Positions 20,085-29,895 of a stretch of DNA of 64,000 nucleotides are shown one piece after another. Below the pieces are notes generated by a model. That model searched no databases and had not been told where the DNA came from. It was given only the letters and a program-made list of their open reading frames with translations. Source of the stretch: Sphingobium sp. 15-1 (GTDB lineage: Bacteria; Pseudomonadota; Alphaproteobacteria; Sphingomonadales; Sphingomonadaceae); contig NZ_JABXJG010000001.1 of the NCBI RefSeq assembly GCF_013375535.1, positions 930,001 through 994,000 on the forward strand, written 5' to 3'. The translations under genes and the position numbers were made by a program. Each line of letters starts with the position of its first letter. Position 1 is the stretch's first letter.

Positions 20085-20978
20085 ATGACGGCAGGCGCGA
20101 TGCTCTCCAACCCCTTTCTCTTCACCCTTCTCCGCATCCTTCCCGCGTCCTTCGCCTCCTGGCTGGGCGGCTGGTTGTCGGTGAACGTCGCCCGCAGGTC
20201 GATGAAGCTGCGCGACCAGCGCGCGCGCGCCAACCTCGCCATCCTGCGTCCCGACATTCCTGAAGCGACCCGCGAAGCGATGCTCACCCGCCGCTGGTTC
20301 AACCTCGGCCGCACCATGGCCGAACTCACCAATATCGACCGGCTGATCGACAATGGCCATGTCACGGTGGAGGACGCTGAGGGCTACCAACGGGTGCTCG
20401 ATGGCCCCGGCCCGATGATCGCGCTGGCGGTCCACCTCGGCAATTGGGACCTGCTCGCCGCCCATATCAAGGCATCCACGGACCGCCCTGGCCTCGGCGT
20501 CTATGCCCCGCCCGAAAACCCGGAGCAGGCTGCGCAACTCAAGCGTGCCCGCTCCAGCTATATGGGCGAGGCGATCACCGGCGAAGGCGCTGCCCGAGGC
20601 ATCCTCAAGCATCTCACCACCAAGGACCGCGCCACGCTCTACATATTGCTGGATGAGCGCCGCGACCGGCAGGTCTGGTTTCCCCGCTTCGGTCGCCCCC
20701 TTGAACCTTCGGGCAATTTCTCCGTCGCGCTCCGCCTCGCCCGCAAAGTCGGCGCGACATTCCTGCCCTTCTACATGATCCGCACCGAAGGCCCGCACTT
20801 CCGCGTCCACTGGCGCCCACCGCTGGACCCGGCCGCGCTGACCGACGGCCAGATCATGGATCAGGTCGACGCCTTTCTCGGCAAAGCCTGTGCCGATCAT
20901 GCCGACCAATGGCTGGCGTTGCATGATATGGATCTGAGCGAAGACCACTCCGTGCAGGAGCCCAGTCCCGCAATCTGA
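20085..20978 (+). CDS. LpxL/HtrB-family lipid A acyltransferase
   Basis: A 297-residue inner-membrane-associated acyltransferase. The family motif HxxxxD is visible as HLGNWD (about residue 124), followed by a conserved DERRD segment (about 202) and FPRFGRPL. ATG 20085 is chosen; ATG 20100 and TTG 20046 are alternatives, the last overlapping the start of the divergent gene. These enzymes add a secondary acyl chain to lipid A, or to other glycolipids, from acyl-ACP. A role next to a lipid glycosyltransferase fits outer-membrane lipid synthesis. The final codons lie inside one arm of a dispersed repeat. Confidence 0.82.
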   Translation: MTAGAMLSNPFLFTLLRILPASFASWLGGWLSVNVARRSMKLRDQRARANLAILRPDIPEATREAMLTRRWFNLGRTMAELTNIDRLIDNGHVTVEDAEGYQRVLDGPGPMIALAVHLGNWDLLAAHIKASTDRPGLGVYAPPENPEQAAQLKRARSSYMGEAITGEGAARGILKHLTTKDRATLYILLDERRDRQVWFPRFGRPLEPSGNFSVALRLARKVGATFLPFYMIRTEGPHFRVHWRPPLDPAALTDGQIMDQVDAFLGKACADHADQWLALHDMDLSEDHSVQEPSPAI

Positions 20979-21030
20979 ACTGGGCTGTCGCGAGCCACTT
21001 GTCTCGCTCCAGTGCCTTCGCAGGAGCACG
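20953..21030 (-). repeat. Dispersed repeat of about 78 bp, copy 1
   Basis: Read on the minus strand, this is almost identical to 56983-57071: CTCCTGCGAAGGCACTGG, then AGCGAGACAAG, GGCTCGCGACA and CCCAGTTCAGA. It overlaps the last nine codons of the acyltransferase gene, so the repeat supplies that protein's C-terminus. Confidence 0.85.
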
Positions 21031-21072
21031 CGGCATATGGCCCTCGCTCACCGCACCCGCTAAAGCGCCCCC

Positions 21073-21714
21073 ATGTCCCGACTCGCGATCAAAATCTGCG
21101 GCCTCTCGACGCCGGACACGGTAGGCGCCGCCATGCGCGCGGACGCAACGCATCTGGGCTTCGTCCATTTCCCCAAAAGCCCCCGGCATGTCGAAGCCGA
21201 CCAATTGCGCGCCCTCGCCGCCCCGGTCCCCGCCCATATTGAGCGCGTCGCCGTCCTCGTCGACCCGACCGATGAGATACTGACCGAGCTTGCCGCCACG
21301 GGCGCCCTCACCGCCCTCCAACTCCACGGCAAGGAATCCCCCGAACGCGTCGCCGCCATCCGTCAACGCTTCGGGCTAAGCGTCTGGAAAGCCATCTCCG
21401 TCAAAACCCGCGCCGACATTGAAGCCGCCAACGCCTATGTTGGCGCCGCCAACTTCCTCCTGTTCGACGCCAAGACGCCGGACGGCGCGGCGCTCCCTGG
21501 CGGCATGGGTCTGCGCTTCGACTGGACGTTGCTCAGGGGTGCCCCCATATCCACGCCCTGGGGCCTGTCCGGCGGCCTGGGCATCGACAATGTGGCCGAA
21601 GCCGTCCGCATCACCGGCGCCCCGCTGGTCGATGTTTCCTCGGGCGTCGAAAGCGCGCCGGGCATCAAGAGTGTGGACAAGATCATGGCCTTCTGCAATG
21701 CGGCGTCCTCATGA
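21073..21714 (+). CDS. trpF: Phosphoribosylanthranilate isomerase
   Basis: A 213-residue TIM barrel catalysing the Amadori rearrangement of phosphoribosylanthranilate in tryptophan synthesis. The catalytic Cys is in IKICGLST (residue 9) and the catalytic Asp in LLFDAKTPDG; the phosphate-binding loops are GLSGGLGIDN and DVSSGVES. It heads the trpF-trpB-trpA-accD-folC row typical of alphaproteobacteria. A 113-bp gap precedes trpB and holds no recognisable element. Confidence 0.94.
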   Translation: MSRLAIKICGLSTPDTVGAAMRADATHLGFVHFPKSPRHVEADQLRALAAPVPAHIERVAVLVDPTDEILTELAATGALTALQLHGKESPERVAAIRQRFGLSVWKAISVKTRADIEAANAYVGAANFLLFDAKTPDGAALPGGMGLRFDWTLLRGAPISTPWGLSGGLGIDNVAEAVRITGAPLVDVSSGVESAPGIKSVDKIMAFCNAASS

Positions 21715-21827
21715 GGCAGACGCTGATCCAAAACGGGCCGGGCCCCGCAGAGCGCATCGCAGGCCGATGGCGCTGATCGCTTCCCTTGTTCGCGAAGTGA
21801 CCCCTATTGCCTGACGAGATGCAAGCG

Positions 21828-23081
21828 ATGACCGATACCATCACCCCGCCTGTCACCCTGGCCAACAGCCTGCGTTCGCAGCCCGACGCCTCCGGCCATT
21901 TCGGTTCGTTCGGCGGCCGCTATGTGGCCGAAACGCTGATGCCGCTCATCCTGGAGCTGGAGAAGGTTTATAAGGAAGCCAAGGAGGACCCGGCCTTCGA
22001 CGCCGAGTTCAGCGAATTGCTGCGTTCCTATGTTGGCCGCCCCAACCCGCTTTATTATGCCGAGCGCCTGACCGAAGCCCTCCGCGCCGAAGCTCCGGCA
22101 GGAAAAGGCGCCAAAATCTACCTCAAGCGTGAGGAACTGAACCACACCGGCGCGCACAAGATCAACAATTGCATCGGCCAGGCGCTGCTTGCCCGTCGCA
22201 TGGGCAAGAAGAAGGTCATAGCGGAAACCGGCGCTGGCCAGCATGGCGTCGCCACCGCGACCGTCGCCGCCCTGTTCGGCATGGAATGCAAGATCTTCAT
22301 GGGCGCGAAGGACGTCGAGCGGCAGAAGCCCAACGTCTTCCGCATGAAGCTTCTCGGCGCGGAGGTGATCCCGGTCGTCTCTGGCTCGCAGACGCTCAAG
22401 GACGCGATGAACGACGCGCTGCGCCATTGGGTGTCGAACGTCCACGACACATTCTACATCATCGGCACGGCGGCAGGCCCGCACCCCTATCCGGAGCTGG
22501 TCCGCGATTTCCAGTCGATCATCGGCAGGGAAGCGCGTGAGCAAATCCTCGAACTGGAAGGCCGCCTGCCTGACATGTTGATCGCCCCGGTCGGCGGCGG
22601 CTCCAACGCCATCGGCCTGTTCCACCCCTTCCTGGACGACGCGGACGTCAAGATGATCGGCGTCGAAGCAGCAGGCGAGGGGTTGCAAGGCAAGCATGCC
22701 GCTTCACTGGCGGGCGGCAAGTCCGGCATCCTCCACGGCAACCGCACCTATCTGCTCCAGGACGAAGACGGCCAGATCACCGAGGCGCACAGCATCTCTG
22801 CCGGGCTCGACTATCCGGGCATCGGCCCCGAGCATAGCTGGCTGCACGAGATCGGCCGGGTCCAGTACATGCCGATCACCGATGACGAGGCGCTGGCCAG
22901 CTTCCAGAAGCTTTCCGCGCTGGAAGGCATCATCCCCGCGCTCGAATCCGCCCATGCGGTCGCCAGCGCGGAAAAGGTCGCGCCCACACTGGACGCCGAC
23001 CAGATACTGATCGTCAATCTCTCCGGCCGCGGCGACAAGGACATCTTCACCGTGGCCAGCGCGCTGGGAGTGGAGATGTGA
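21828..23081 (+). CDS. trpB: Tryptophan synthase beta chain
   Basis: A 417-residue PLP enzyme joining indole and serine to make tryptophan. The PLP lysine is in HTGAHKINN (about residue 111), the phosphate-binding loop is GGGSNAIG and the substrate loop is [11 protein letters not shown] 21828 (MTDTITPP) is chosen; ATG 21819 and TTG 21807 are in frame upstream and cannot be excluded. It forms an alpha2beta2 complex with trpA. Confidence 0.95.
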   Translation: MTDTITPPVTLANSLRSQPDASGHFGSFGGRYVAETLMPLILELEKVYKEAKEDPAFDAEFSELLRSYVGRPNPLYYAERLTEALRAEAPAGKGAKIYLKREELNHTGAHKINNCIGQALLARRMGKKKVIAETGAGQHGVATATVAALFGMECKIFMGAKDVERQKPNVFRMKLLGAEVIPVVSGSQTLKDAMNDALRHWVSNVHDTFYIIGTAAGPHPYPELVRDFQSIIGREAREQILELEGRLPDMLIAPVGGGSNAIGLFHPFLDDADVKMIGVEAAGEGLQGKHAASLAGGKSGILHGNRTYLLQDEDGQITEAHSISAGLDYPGIGPEHSWLHEIGRVQYMPITDDEALASFQKLSALEGIIPALESAHAVASAEKVAPTLDADQILIVNLSGRGDKDIFTVASALGVEM

Positions 23082-23099
23082 CTTCGCCCGCCGCATACC

Positions 23100-23183
23100 G
23101 TGCTCCTGCGAAGGCAGGAGCCGAGTTCAACCGTCACCTGTTCACACGACCCGTGGACTGGACTCCTGCCTTCGCGGGAGCAT
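23100..23183. repeat. Palindromic repeat between trpB and trpA (CTCCTGCGAAGG family)
   Basis: Inverted arms CTCCTGCGAAGGCAGGAG (left, from 23102) and CTCCTGCCTTCGCGGGAG (right, to 23181) flank about 40 bp inside the trp operon, 18 bp after the trpB stop and 28 bp before trpA. It could lower expression of the distal genes or protect the trpB end of the mRNA. Confidence 0.85.
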
Positions 23184-23210
23184 GTTGCGTGTCGGGTTTT
23201 GGAATTGAAT

Positions 23211-24041
23211 ATGACCGCTGACCGCCTCTCCGCCCGCTTCGCCGCCTGCAAATCGCAGGGCCGCGCCGCGCTCGTCACTTTCGTGACGGCGGGCGACCCG
23301 ACCGTGGCCGACACGCCCGCGATCCTAGACGCGCTCGTCGAGGGCGGCGCCGACATCATCGAACTCGGCATGCCCTTCACCGATCCGATGGCCGACGGCC
23401 CGGCGATCGAACTCGCGAACCTGCGCAGCCTCGGCTCGGGCACCAGGACGAAAGACATTTTCGCCCTCGCCACCGCCTTCCGCGTCAGGCATCCGGAAAC
23501 GCCGCTGGTCCTGATGGGCTATGCCAACCCGATGCTGGTTCGCGGTTCCGAATGGTTCGCGGGCCAGTGCAAGGCCGCAGGCGTCGACGGCGTGATCTGC
23601 GTCGACATCCCGCCAGAGGAAGACGCCGAAATCGGCCCGGCCCTGCGCGCGGCCGACATCCATCTGATCCGCCTCGCCACCCCCACGACCGACGCGGCCC
23701 GCCTGCCCGCCGTGCTGAATGGCGCCAGCGGCTTCCTCTACCATGTCGCCGTCGCGGGCATCACCGGCAAGCAGCAGGCCGCCCAGGCCGCCGTCGAACA
23801 AGCGGTCGCCAACCTGCGGACCGCCACCGACCTGCCCATTGCGGTGGGGTTCGGCGTCCGCTCCGCCGATCAGGCCGCCGCCATCGGCCGCGTAGCCGAC
23901 GGCGTGGTGGTCGGTTCCGCCATCGTCGACATCATCGGCTCGCATGGGGATGCCGCCGCGCCCTTCGTCAAGGACTTCGTCGCGGCCCTTCGCGGCGCGC
24001 TCAACGCCAACAGCCCTCATTTCCGGGAGACCGCAGCATGA
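23211..24041 (+). CDS. trpA: Tryptophan synthase alpha chain
   Basis: A 276-residue TIM barrel that cleaves indole-3-glycerol phosphate. The catalytic Glu is in [16 protein letters not shown] (about residue 51) and Asp in the same motif (about 62); the phosphate loops GFGVRSADQ and VVGSAIV are present. ATG 23211 is chosen because the open frame upstream of it is the palindromic repeat. Its stop overlaps the accD start (ATGA). Confidence 0.95.
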   Translation: MTADRLSARFAACKSQGRAALVTFVTAGDPTVADTPAILDALVEGGADIIELGMPFTDPMADGPAIELANLRSLGSGTRTKDIFALATAFRVRHPETPLVLMGYANPMLVRGSEWFAGQCKAAGVDGVICVDIPPEEDAEIGPALRAADIHLIRLATPTTDAARLPAVLNGASGFLYHVAVAGITGKQQAAQAAVEQAVANLRTATDLPIAVGFGVRSADQAAAIGRVADGVVVGSAIVDIIGSHGDAAAPFVKDFVAALRGALNANSPHFRETAA

Positions 24042-24889
24042 GCTGGATCAACCGCGTCCGCAAAGCCATTCCCTTCATCGCGAAGAAGGAAACCACGGTC
24101 GAGACGCTGTGGCACAAATGCCCGTCCTGCGTGGAGATGATCTTCATCAAGGAATGGGAAGACAATCTCTCCGTCTGCCCGCGCTGCGACCATCATGGCC
24201 GCATCGGCCCGTCGGAGCGGTTCGAACAGATACTCGACGCTGGTTTCATCCTGCTCCCCACCCCGCATGTGCAGGAAGACCCGCTCAAATTCCGCGATTC
24301 CAAGCGCTATCCGGATCGCATCCGCGCCGCCCGCGCCGCGACCGGCGACCAGGACGCGCTGATCAACGCCCGCGGCGCGATCGACGACGTGCCGCTGGTC
24401 CTGGGCGTGCAGAACTTCGCCTATATGGGCGGTTCCATGGGCATGGGCGTGGGCGCCGCCTTCATCCAGGGCATCAACGAAGCCATCGCTCATAAATGCC
24501 CCTATGTGATCTTCACGGCCGCTGGCGGCGCCCGCATGCAGGAGGGCATCCTGTCCCTCATGCAGATGCCCCGCTCGACCGTCGCAATCCAGAAACTGCA
24601 TGCAGCAGGCCTGCCCTATATCGTGGTCCTCACCGACCCGACCACCGGCGGCGTCACGGCCAGCTACGCCATGCTGGGCGACATCCAGATCGCGGAACCC
24701 AACGCCCTGATCGGCTTCGCGGGCCAGCGCGTCATCGAAAGCACGATCCGCGAGAAGCTGCCCGAGGGGTTCCAGCGCGCCGAATATCTACTGGATCATG
24801 GCATGCTCGACATGGTCGTCCACCGCAGCGACCTGCGCGACACGCTCGCCCGGGTGATCGGCTACCTCACCCCCCGCGCCGCCGCCTGA
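24038..24889 (+). CDS. accD: Acetyl-CoA carboxylase carboxyltransferase subunit beta
   Basis: A 283-residue subunit of the enzyme making malonyl-CoA for fatty acid synthesis. The N-terminal zinc ribbon is visible as CPSC and CPRC (about residues 28-50), followed by the carboxyltransferase crotonase-like core with [23 protein letters not shown] and [16 protein letters not shown]. It overlaps trpA by four bases, so synthesis is coupled to tryptophan genes, a frequent arrangement in this group. Confidence 0.95.
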   Translation: MSWINRVRKAIPFIAKKETTVETLWHKCPSCVEMIFIKEWEDNLSVCPRCDHHGRIGPSERFEQILDAGFILLPTPHVQEDPLKFRDSKRYPDRIRAARAATGDQDALINARGAIDDVPLVLGVQNFAYMGGSMGMGVGAAFIQGINEAIAHKCPYVIFTAAGGARMQEGILSLMQMPRSTVAIQKLHAAGLPYIVVLTDPTTGGVTASYAMLGDIQIAEPNALIGFAGQRVIESTIREKLPEGFQRAEYLLDHGMLDMVVHRSDLRDTLARVIGYLTPRAAA

Positions 24890-25032
24890 GGGTGTATGGG
24901 TATTCAGTCCAGGACGGGCTGCAAATAACGGCTTTCTGCGCTTCCGGTGCTCACATACTTTTAGTACGCTCCGCGCCGGTTCTCGAAATCCATTATTTTC
25001 GCCTCGTCCTGAACTAAATCCCCACACACCCT
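24889..25032. repeat. 144-bp imperfect inverted repeat, MITE-like
   Basis: Arms 24889-24916 and 25005-25032 match at 24 of 28 positions (AGGGTGT.TGGG.ATT.AGT, then CAGGACG) and enclose 88 bp of AT-richer DNA. It fills most of the gap between accD and folC. No clear target duplication flanks it. Confidence 0.65.
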
Positions 25033-25053
25033 GCAACTTTAGGACCAACGCCG

Positions 25054-26376
25054 ATGGCCGACCACGCCGTCTCCGACGATCCGGGCGTCCAGGCCCAGCT
25101 CGACCGGCTCGCGACCCTGTCGCCGGGCGCCGACATATTGGGCCTGGAGCGCATCGGCCTCCTGCTCGACCGGCTCGGCAACCCGCACCGCGCCCTGCCG
25201 CCGGTCTTCCACGTCGCGGGCACCAACGGCAAAGGCTCGACCTGCGCCTTCCTGCGCGCCGCGCTGGAGGCGGACGGCAAGAGCGTCCACGTCTTCACCT
25301 CGCCCCATCTCGTCCGCTTCAACGAACGCATCCGCATCAACGGCGCGCTGATTTCCGACGAAGCGCTCGCAGCCTATCTCTCCCGCGTCCTCGACGTCGC
25401 GGAGGGCATCGGCGCCAGCTTCTTCGAAGTCACCACCGCCGCCGCCTTCCTCGCCTTCGCGGAGCATCCCGCCGACGCCTGCATCATCGAAGTGGGTCTC
25501 GGCGGCCGCCTCGACGCGACCAACATCATCGAAAAGCCGGTGATCTGCGGCATCGCCCAACTCGGCATCGATCATCAAAGCTTCCTTGGCGGCACGCTGA
25601 AGGAAATCGCCGCCGAAAAGGCCGGCATCGCCAAGCCCGGCGCGCCGCTGGTCACACAGCGCTATGCCGATTCGCTTTTCCCGGTGATGCTGGACGCCGC
25701 CGCCCGCAACCGCACCCAATGGTTCGCCATGGGCGAAAGCTGGGACGCCGCCGCCTATCGCGACCGCCTTCATTATCGCGACGATCAAGGCCGCCTCGAA
25801 ACCCCGTTGCCGCGTCTTCCGGGCGCCCATCAAATCTATAACGCCGCGCTGGCCTTCGCCATGCTGCGCCATCAAAGCGTCGTGCCGGTCAGCGAAGCCG
25901 CCCTGAAGGCAGCCCCGCTCTGGGCACATTGGCCCGCCCGGCTGCAACGGCTGGATCATGGCCCGCTGCTGGCCCCGTTGCCGGAAAACAGCGAAGCCTG
26001 GCTGGATGGCGGCCATAATGCCGGTGCCGGCGAAGCGATCAGCGCCTTCTTCACCAGCGAAAGGCTGGAAGGGCACAAGCTGCAACTGGTCATCGGCATG
26101 CTGTCGAACAAGGATCTTGACGCCTATCTAATTCCCTTCGCCGGCCGGATCGCGCATATCCACACCTTGCCCGTTCTCGGTCACGATCATCACCCGCCGG
26201 AGCGATTTGCCGCCATAGCCGATCTCTGGGGCATTCCCTGCACCGCGCATGAAGGCCCCGCCGAAGCGATCGCCGCCATCGCCGCCGAGGGCATGGTAGC
26301 CCCCAAGTTGCTGATCGCAGGCTCCCTCTACCTGGCGGGAGAGATTTTGCGGCTGAACGGGCAATATCCCGACTGA
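25054..26376 (+). CDS. folC: Folylpolyglutamate synthase / dihydrofolate synthase
   Basis: A 440-residue Mur-ligase-family enzyme adding glutamate to dihydropteroate and folates. The ATP-binding loop is VAGTNGKGST (about 55-64), followed by FTSPHLVRFNERI, FFEVTTAAAFLAF, EVGLGGRLDATN and GIDHQSFLG; the C-terminal domain has AWLDGGHNAGA. It follows accD after a MITE-like repeat. Confidence 0.94.
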   Translation: MADHAVSDDPGVQAQLDRLATLSPGADILGLERIGLLLDRLGNPHRALPPVFHVAGTNGKGSTCAFLRAALEADGKSVHVFTSPHLVRFNERIRINGALISDEALAAYLSRVLDVAEGIGASFFEVTTAAAFLAFAEHPADACIIEVGLGGRLDATNIIEKPVICGIAQLGIDHQSFLGGTLKEIAAEKAGIAKPGAPLVTQRYADSLFPVMLDAAARNRTQWFAMGESWDAAAYRDRLHYRDDQGRLETPLPRLPGAHQIYNAALAFAMLRHQSVVPVSEAALKAAPLWAHWPARLQRLDHGPLLAPLPENSEAWLDGGHNAGAGEAISAFFTSERLEGHKLQLVIGMLSNKDLDAYLIPFAGRIAHIHTLPVLGHDHHPPERFAAIADLWGIPCTAHEGPAEAIAAIAAEGMVAPKLLIAGSLYLAGEILRLNGQYPD

Positions 26377-26444
26377 ATTTTCTTGCGATTGACTCGCAAT
26401 AGCGTATTTTAACCTTCCCACGACAAGGCGGAAGGTATGAACGC

Positions 26445-26885
26445 ATGGCCCATGGAGAGCCCACCTCCCTCGATCAGCCCCGTCCGCTCCCGGGCGGCTA
26501 CGGCAACCGGCTATTCCTCTATGTCATGCGCCGCATGGCGACGGCGGGCGTCAACGACGCCCATGCCGCCAACGCGATGCTGGGTGCTTTCGGGCGCAGC
26601 TACCGCCGCCCGCTGGTGCTGATGCGCGCAATGATGCTGGAACTCGCCCGCACCTCCAGCCGCAAGATATTGATCGCCCCTTGCTGCTGCTCCCGCATGA
26701 CGGCGGACGAGGCGCTGATGATGCAGGCGATCGGTAGCGCCCTGCGTAGCCCGCGCACAGCCTATGACCATGTCGCCGCCCTGCTCGGCAACGACCATGC
26801 CCTAGGCGCGCTCACCTGTCTGCAAGCCGTCGCCCAGGCCCATAACGACCTCGGCCGGCCCCTGGACCTCTGCGCCGCCGGTTAA
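26445..26885 (+). CDS. Conserved hypothetical protein (DUF6628-like)
   Basis: A 146-residue soluble protein with no signal peptide. ATG 26445 lies about 9 nt after GGAAGG. It contains a conspicuous CCCSRMTADEALM segment in the middle with three consecutive cysteines, and helices on either side. I associate this pattern with a sphingomonad/alphaproteobacterial family of unknown function (DUF6628), from memory only. It stands between folC and the convergent permease gene. Confidence 0.6.
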   Translation: MAHGEPTSLDQPRPLPGGYGNRLFLYVMRRMATAGVNDAHAANAMLGAFGRSYRRPLVLMRAMMLELARTSSRKILIAPCCCSRMTADEALMMQAIGSALRSPRTAYDHVAALLGNDHALGALTCLQAVAQAHNDLGRPLDLCAAG

Positions 26886-26918
26886 GCCCTGCTCCTGCCT
26901 CCGCAGGAGCTGGTGGCT

Positions 26919-28238
26919 TCAGGAGGAAGGCACGCTCTCACTCGCCGCCGTCCCGACGCTGGCATCGATCAACCCCGCCCGCATCATCAGCCAGAACAGG
27001 ACGATCCCCGGCACTGCCAAGGCGGTGGTGAGCAGGTAGAAATCTACATAGCCGAAACGCTCGATCAGCGTCCCCGCCGTCGTCCCGGTCAGGAAGCGCC
27101 CGACGATGCTCGCCGCCGCGGAAATCAGCGCATATTGCGCAGCGGTGAAGCGCAGGTCGCACAAAGCCGAGAAATAAGCGACCACCGTCACCCCACCGAT
27201 CCCGCTGGCGAAATTCTCGAAACCGATCGCCCCAGCCATGCCCCAATTGCTTTTCCCCAGCGCGGCGAGCAGCGCGAAGCTGAAATTGGATACGCCCATC
27301 AGCAACAGGCTGACCAGCACGGACCGCTTCATCCCCATGCGCGCATAGAGCACGCCGCCGACGAAAATCCCGATCAGATAGGCCCAGAATCCGATCCCCA
27401 CGTCATAAATGGCGATCTCGTCATTGGTGTAGCCCATATCGTCGAACAACAGGCGGAAGGTCAGGTTCGCCAGCGTATCCCCGATCTTGTGCAGCAGGAT
27501 GAACAGCAGCACCAGCCACGCCCCGCGGCGCCGGAAAAACTCGACCAGAGGCCCTGCGATCGACTGCCACACCTCCCCCATTCCGCGCCGCGTGGTCGGC
27601 TCGCGATGCCGCTCCGGCTCGCCCAGCACCAACCCGGTCAGCATGGCGGGCAAGGCAAAGACCGCGCAGGCCAGATAAGCCCCATGCCACCCGATCCGCG
27701 CCGCCAGCACCAGCGCCAGCGCGCCCGCCGCGACCGACCCGATCCGCCAGCCATATTGCGACATGCCCGACCCGACACCCAATTGCTCAGGCTTCAGCGT
27801 CTCGATCCGATAGGCGTCGATCACGATGTCGAAGGTCGCTCCCGCCACCCCGACCAATATCGCCGCATAGGCCGTCTGCAACAGGCTGGTGGAGGGATCG
27901 ACCAGCGCCAGATTGGCCACCGCCGCCATCACCAACAGCCCGGCAAGGATCAGCCAGGAAACCCGCTGCCCCAACCGCCCGATGACCGGCAATCGAACCC
28001 CATCGACCACCCAGGCCCACAGAAATTTGAGATTATAGACAAGGAAGGCGAGGGTGAAGGCCGTCACCGCCTTCTTGTCGATCCCGTCCTGCGCCAACCG
28101 CGTGGTCAGCGTCGCGCCGATCATCGCATAGGGAAAGCCCGACGAGACCCCGAGGAAGAAAGCCCCCAAAGGCGCCTTCTGAACATAGGGCTTCACCGCA
28201 GCCAGCCAGCCAGCGGAACCCTCTGCTATGTCAGTCAT
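26919..28238 (-). CDS. AmpG-like MFS permease
   Basis: A 439-residue inner-membrane protein with about 12-14 hydrophobic helices. Typical AmpG segments are present: LGVSSGFPYAMIGATL near the start, FLWAWVVDGVRLP, DIVIDAYRIETLKPEQLG, ASGIGGVTVVAYFSALCD and FTAAQYALISA. AmpG imports anhydromuropeptides for cell-wall recycling. ATG 28238 is chosen; a TTG at 28301 would add an unlikely Arg/Trp-rich tail. Assignment to the PAT/AmpG family is firm, the exact substrate less so. Confidence 0.82.
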   Translation of the reverse strand: MTDIAEGSAGWLAAVKPYVQKAPLGAFFLGVSSGFPYAMIGATLTTRLAQDGIDKKAVTAFTLAFLVYNLKFLWAWVVDGVRLPVIGRLGQRVSWLILAGLLVMAAVANLALVDPSTSLLQTAYAAILVGVAGATFDIVIDAYRIETLKPEQLGVGSGMSQYGWRIGSVAAGALALVLAARIGWHGAYLACAVFALPAMLTGLVLGEPERHREPTTRRGMGEVWQSIAGPLVEFFRRRGAWLVLLFILLHKIGDTLANLTFRLLFDDMGYTNDEIAIYDVGIGFWAYLIGIFVGGVLYARMGMKRSVLVSLLLMGVSNFSFALLAALGKSNWGMAGAIGFENFASGIGGVTVVAYFSALCDLRFTAAQYALISAAASIVGRFLTGTTAGTLIERFGYVDFYLLTTALAVPGIVLFWLMMRAGLIDASVGTAASESVPSS

Positions 28239-28361
28239 AAATGCGGCGGTCCCCGATGGTCTTGCTTGTTCCCACCATATGGCCAAACGCCGCCGAAACA
28301 ACCCGCTAAACCTTCTCCCCTGGCGGAGAAGTTGGAAGAGGGGTGCAGTTATTAACCACCC

Positions 28362-28820
28362 TCAGCCCAAATCCCCAAACAAATGCAAGCCTTCCGGAAA
28401 GCGCGGCAGCGCCTTCCCGCGCAGCAGCGCATCCAGCACGTCGATCGCCGCCAGCAAATCCCGCGGCGCATAGGGCTTGGCCAGGCATCCCAAAGCCATC
28501 TCCCGCGCATCCATCGGGCAAGCGCCGGTCACGAACAGCACCGATACGCCCCGGCCCGCGGCGAAGCGCGCCAGATCGATCCCGGTCTTCTCGCCATGCA
28601 GCGTCACGTCCGCGATCACCAGATCGACGCTTTCCTCTTCGATCACGCTGACGGCATGGGCATAATCGTCGACGGTCGCGGCCACGCGATACCCCGCCAT
28701 CTCCAGCACATGCTCATTGTCGAAGGCCACCAAAGGCTCATCTTCGACCACCAGAACGCTCCGAATGGCCTTGCGGCGCCCACGCGCTCCGGCTTCCCCT
28801 TTTACCAGCCCGAAAAACAT
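28362..28820 (-). CDS. Single-domain response regulator
   Basis: A 152-residue CheY-like receiver: SVLVVEDEPLVAFDN with the acidic pocket near the start, the phosphorylated Asp in LVIADVTLHG, a Thr in VLFVTGAC and the conserved Lys in CLAKPYAPRDLL. There is no output domain, so it probably acts by protein contact or phosphotransfer. ATG 28820 is chosen; codons upstream have no regulator-like sequence. No histidine kinase is adjacent; the nearest is the degenerate one at 9.8-11.5 kb. Confidence 0.82.
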   Translation of the reverse strand: MFFGLVKGEAGARGRRKAIRSVLVVEDEPLVAFDNEHVLEMAGYRVAATVDDYAHAVSVIEEESVDLVIADVTLHGEKTGIDLARFAAGRGVSVLFVTGACPMDAREMALGCLAKPYAPRDLLAAIDVLDALLRGKALPRFPEGLHLFGDLG

Positions 28821-28980
28821 TTGCCGATCCGCCCCAATTGCGCCATTCAGCCGACAAACGTGCAGCGCCCGATGCGGTTTCTCATGGTCCCCGCGCATAG
28901 GCGCAAGGACAGCACCATTCGTCAATTTCCTGGCCTTCCCGATATGGGAATGCCGCCCTGTTTTGAAAAGGAACTCTTTC

Positions 28981-29895
28981 GTGGAACCGCCGAAAAAATC
29001 TGGACCGCCGCGCCGGTCGGGGCCCGGCGGTCCCAAGCGCCCCGCAGGCGCCAGGACGAGCCCAACTTCCCGCCCTGCCCGCCCGCCGTTCAAGAAAGCG
29101 AAAGCGGCGCCCGCAGGCCCCAGCAATCCTCATCCCGCCCGCGCAGCCGCTGCCGCCAGCGGCAAGAACGAACTGCAGCGCATCGCAAAGCTGCTCGCCC
29201 GCGCCGGGGTCGCCTCCCGCCGCGAAATCGAGCGGATGATCGAGGAAGGCCGCATCACCCTCAACGGCGAAGCCCTCACCACCCCGGCCACGCTGCTCGC
29301 CTCGCTCCACGGCGTGGCCGTAGACGGCACCCCCGTCGCGGCCCCAGCGCCCACGCGCCTGTTCCTTTTCCACAAGCCCTCGGGCTTCCTCACCACGGAG
29401 CGGGATCCGCGTGGCCGCCCGACCATCTACGACAAGCTGCCGGCGGACTTGCCCCGCGTCATGCCGATCGGCCGGCTTGACATGACGACCGAAGGCCTGT
29501 TGCTGCTCACCACCGACGGCGAGTTCAAACGGCAGATGGAACTCCCCTCGACCGGCGTCCCGCGCACATACCGCGCCCGCGCCTTCGGGGAAGTCAGCCA
29601 GAACCAGCTAGAGGATCTGTTCGAAGGCATAGAGATAGACGGCATCCGCTACGGCCAGATCGAGGCCAATCTGGAGCGTCGCACCGGTCGCAACCAGTGG
29701 ATCGAAATGACCCTGACCGAAGGCAAGAACCGCGAAGTCCGGCGCGTCCTCGAACATCTCGGCCTTCAGGTGAGCCGGCTGATCCGCACCAGCTACGGTC
29801 CGTTCCATCTGGGCGAGCTGGCGTCCGGCGCGGTCGAGGAAGTGCGTCAGCACGACCTCATCGTCTTCCGCAAAAGTTTGAAGGCCCCAAAATGA
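28981..29895 (+). CDS. 23S rRNA pseudouridine synthase (RluB family)
   Basis: A 304-residue enzyme starting at GTG 28981, about 8 nt after GGAA. A Lys/Pro/Arg-rich disordered N-terminus (1-60) is followed by an S4 RNA-binding domain (RIAKLLARAGVASRRE) and the pseudouridine synthase core with the catalytic Asp in IGRLDMTTEGLLLLT. KNREVRRVLEHLG and LIRTSYGPFHLG are typical of the RluB/RsuA group. It overlaps rsmD by four bases. Confidence 0.88.
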   Translation: MEPPKKSGPPRRSGPGGPKRPAGARTSPTSRPARPPFKKAKAAPAGPSNPHPARAAAAASGKNELQRIAKLLARAGVASRREIERMIEEGRITLNGEALTTPATLLASLHGVAVDGTPVAAPAPTRLFLFHKPSGFLTTERDPRGRPTIYDKLPADLPRVMPIGRLDMTTEGLLLLTTDGEFKRQMELPSTGVPRTYRARAFGEVSQNQLEDLFEGIEIDGIRYGQIEANLERRTGRNQWIEMTLTEGKNREVRRVLEHLGLQVSRLIRTSYGPFHLGELASGAVEEVRQHDLIVFRKSLKAPK

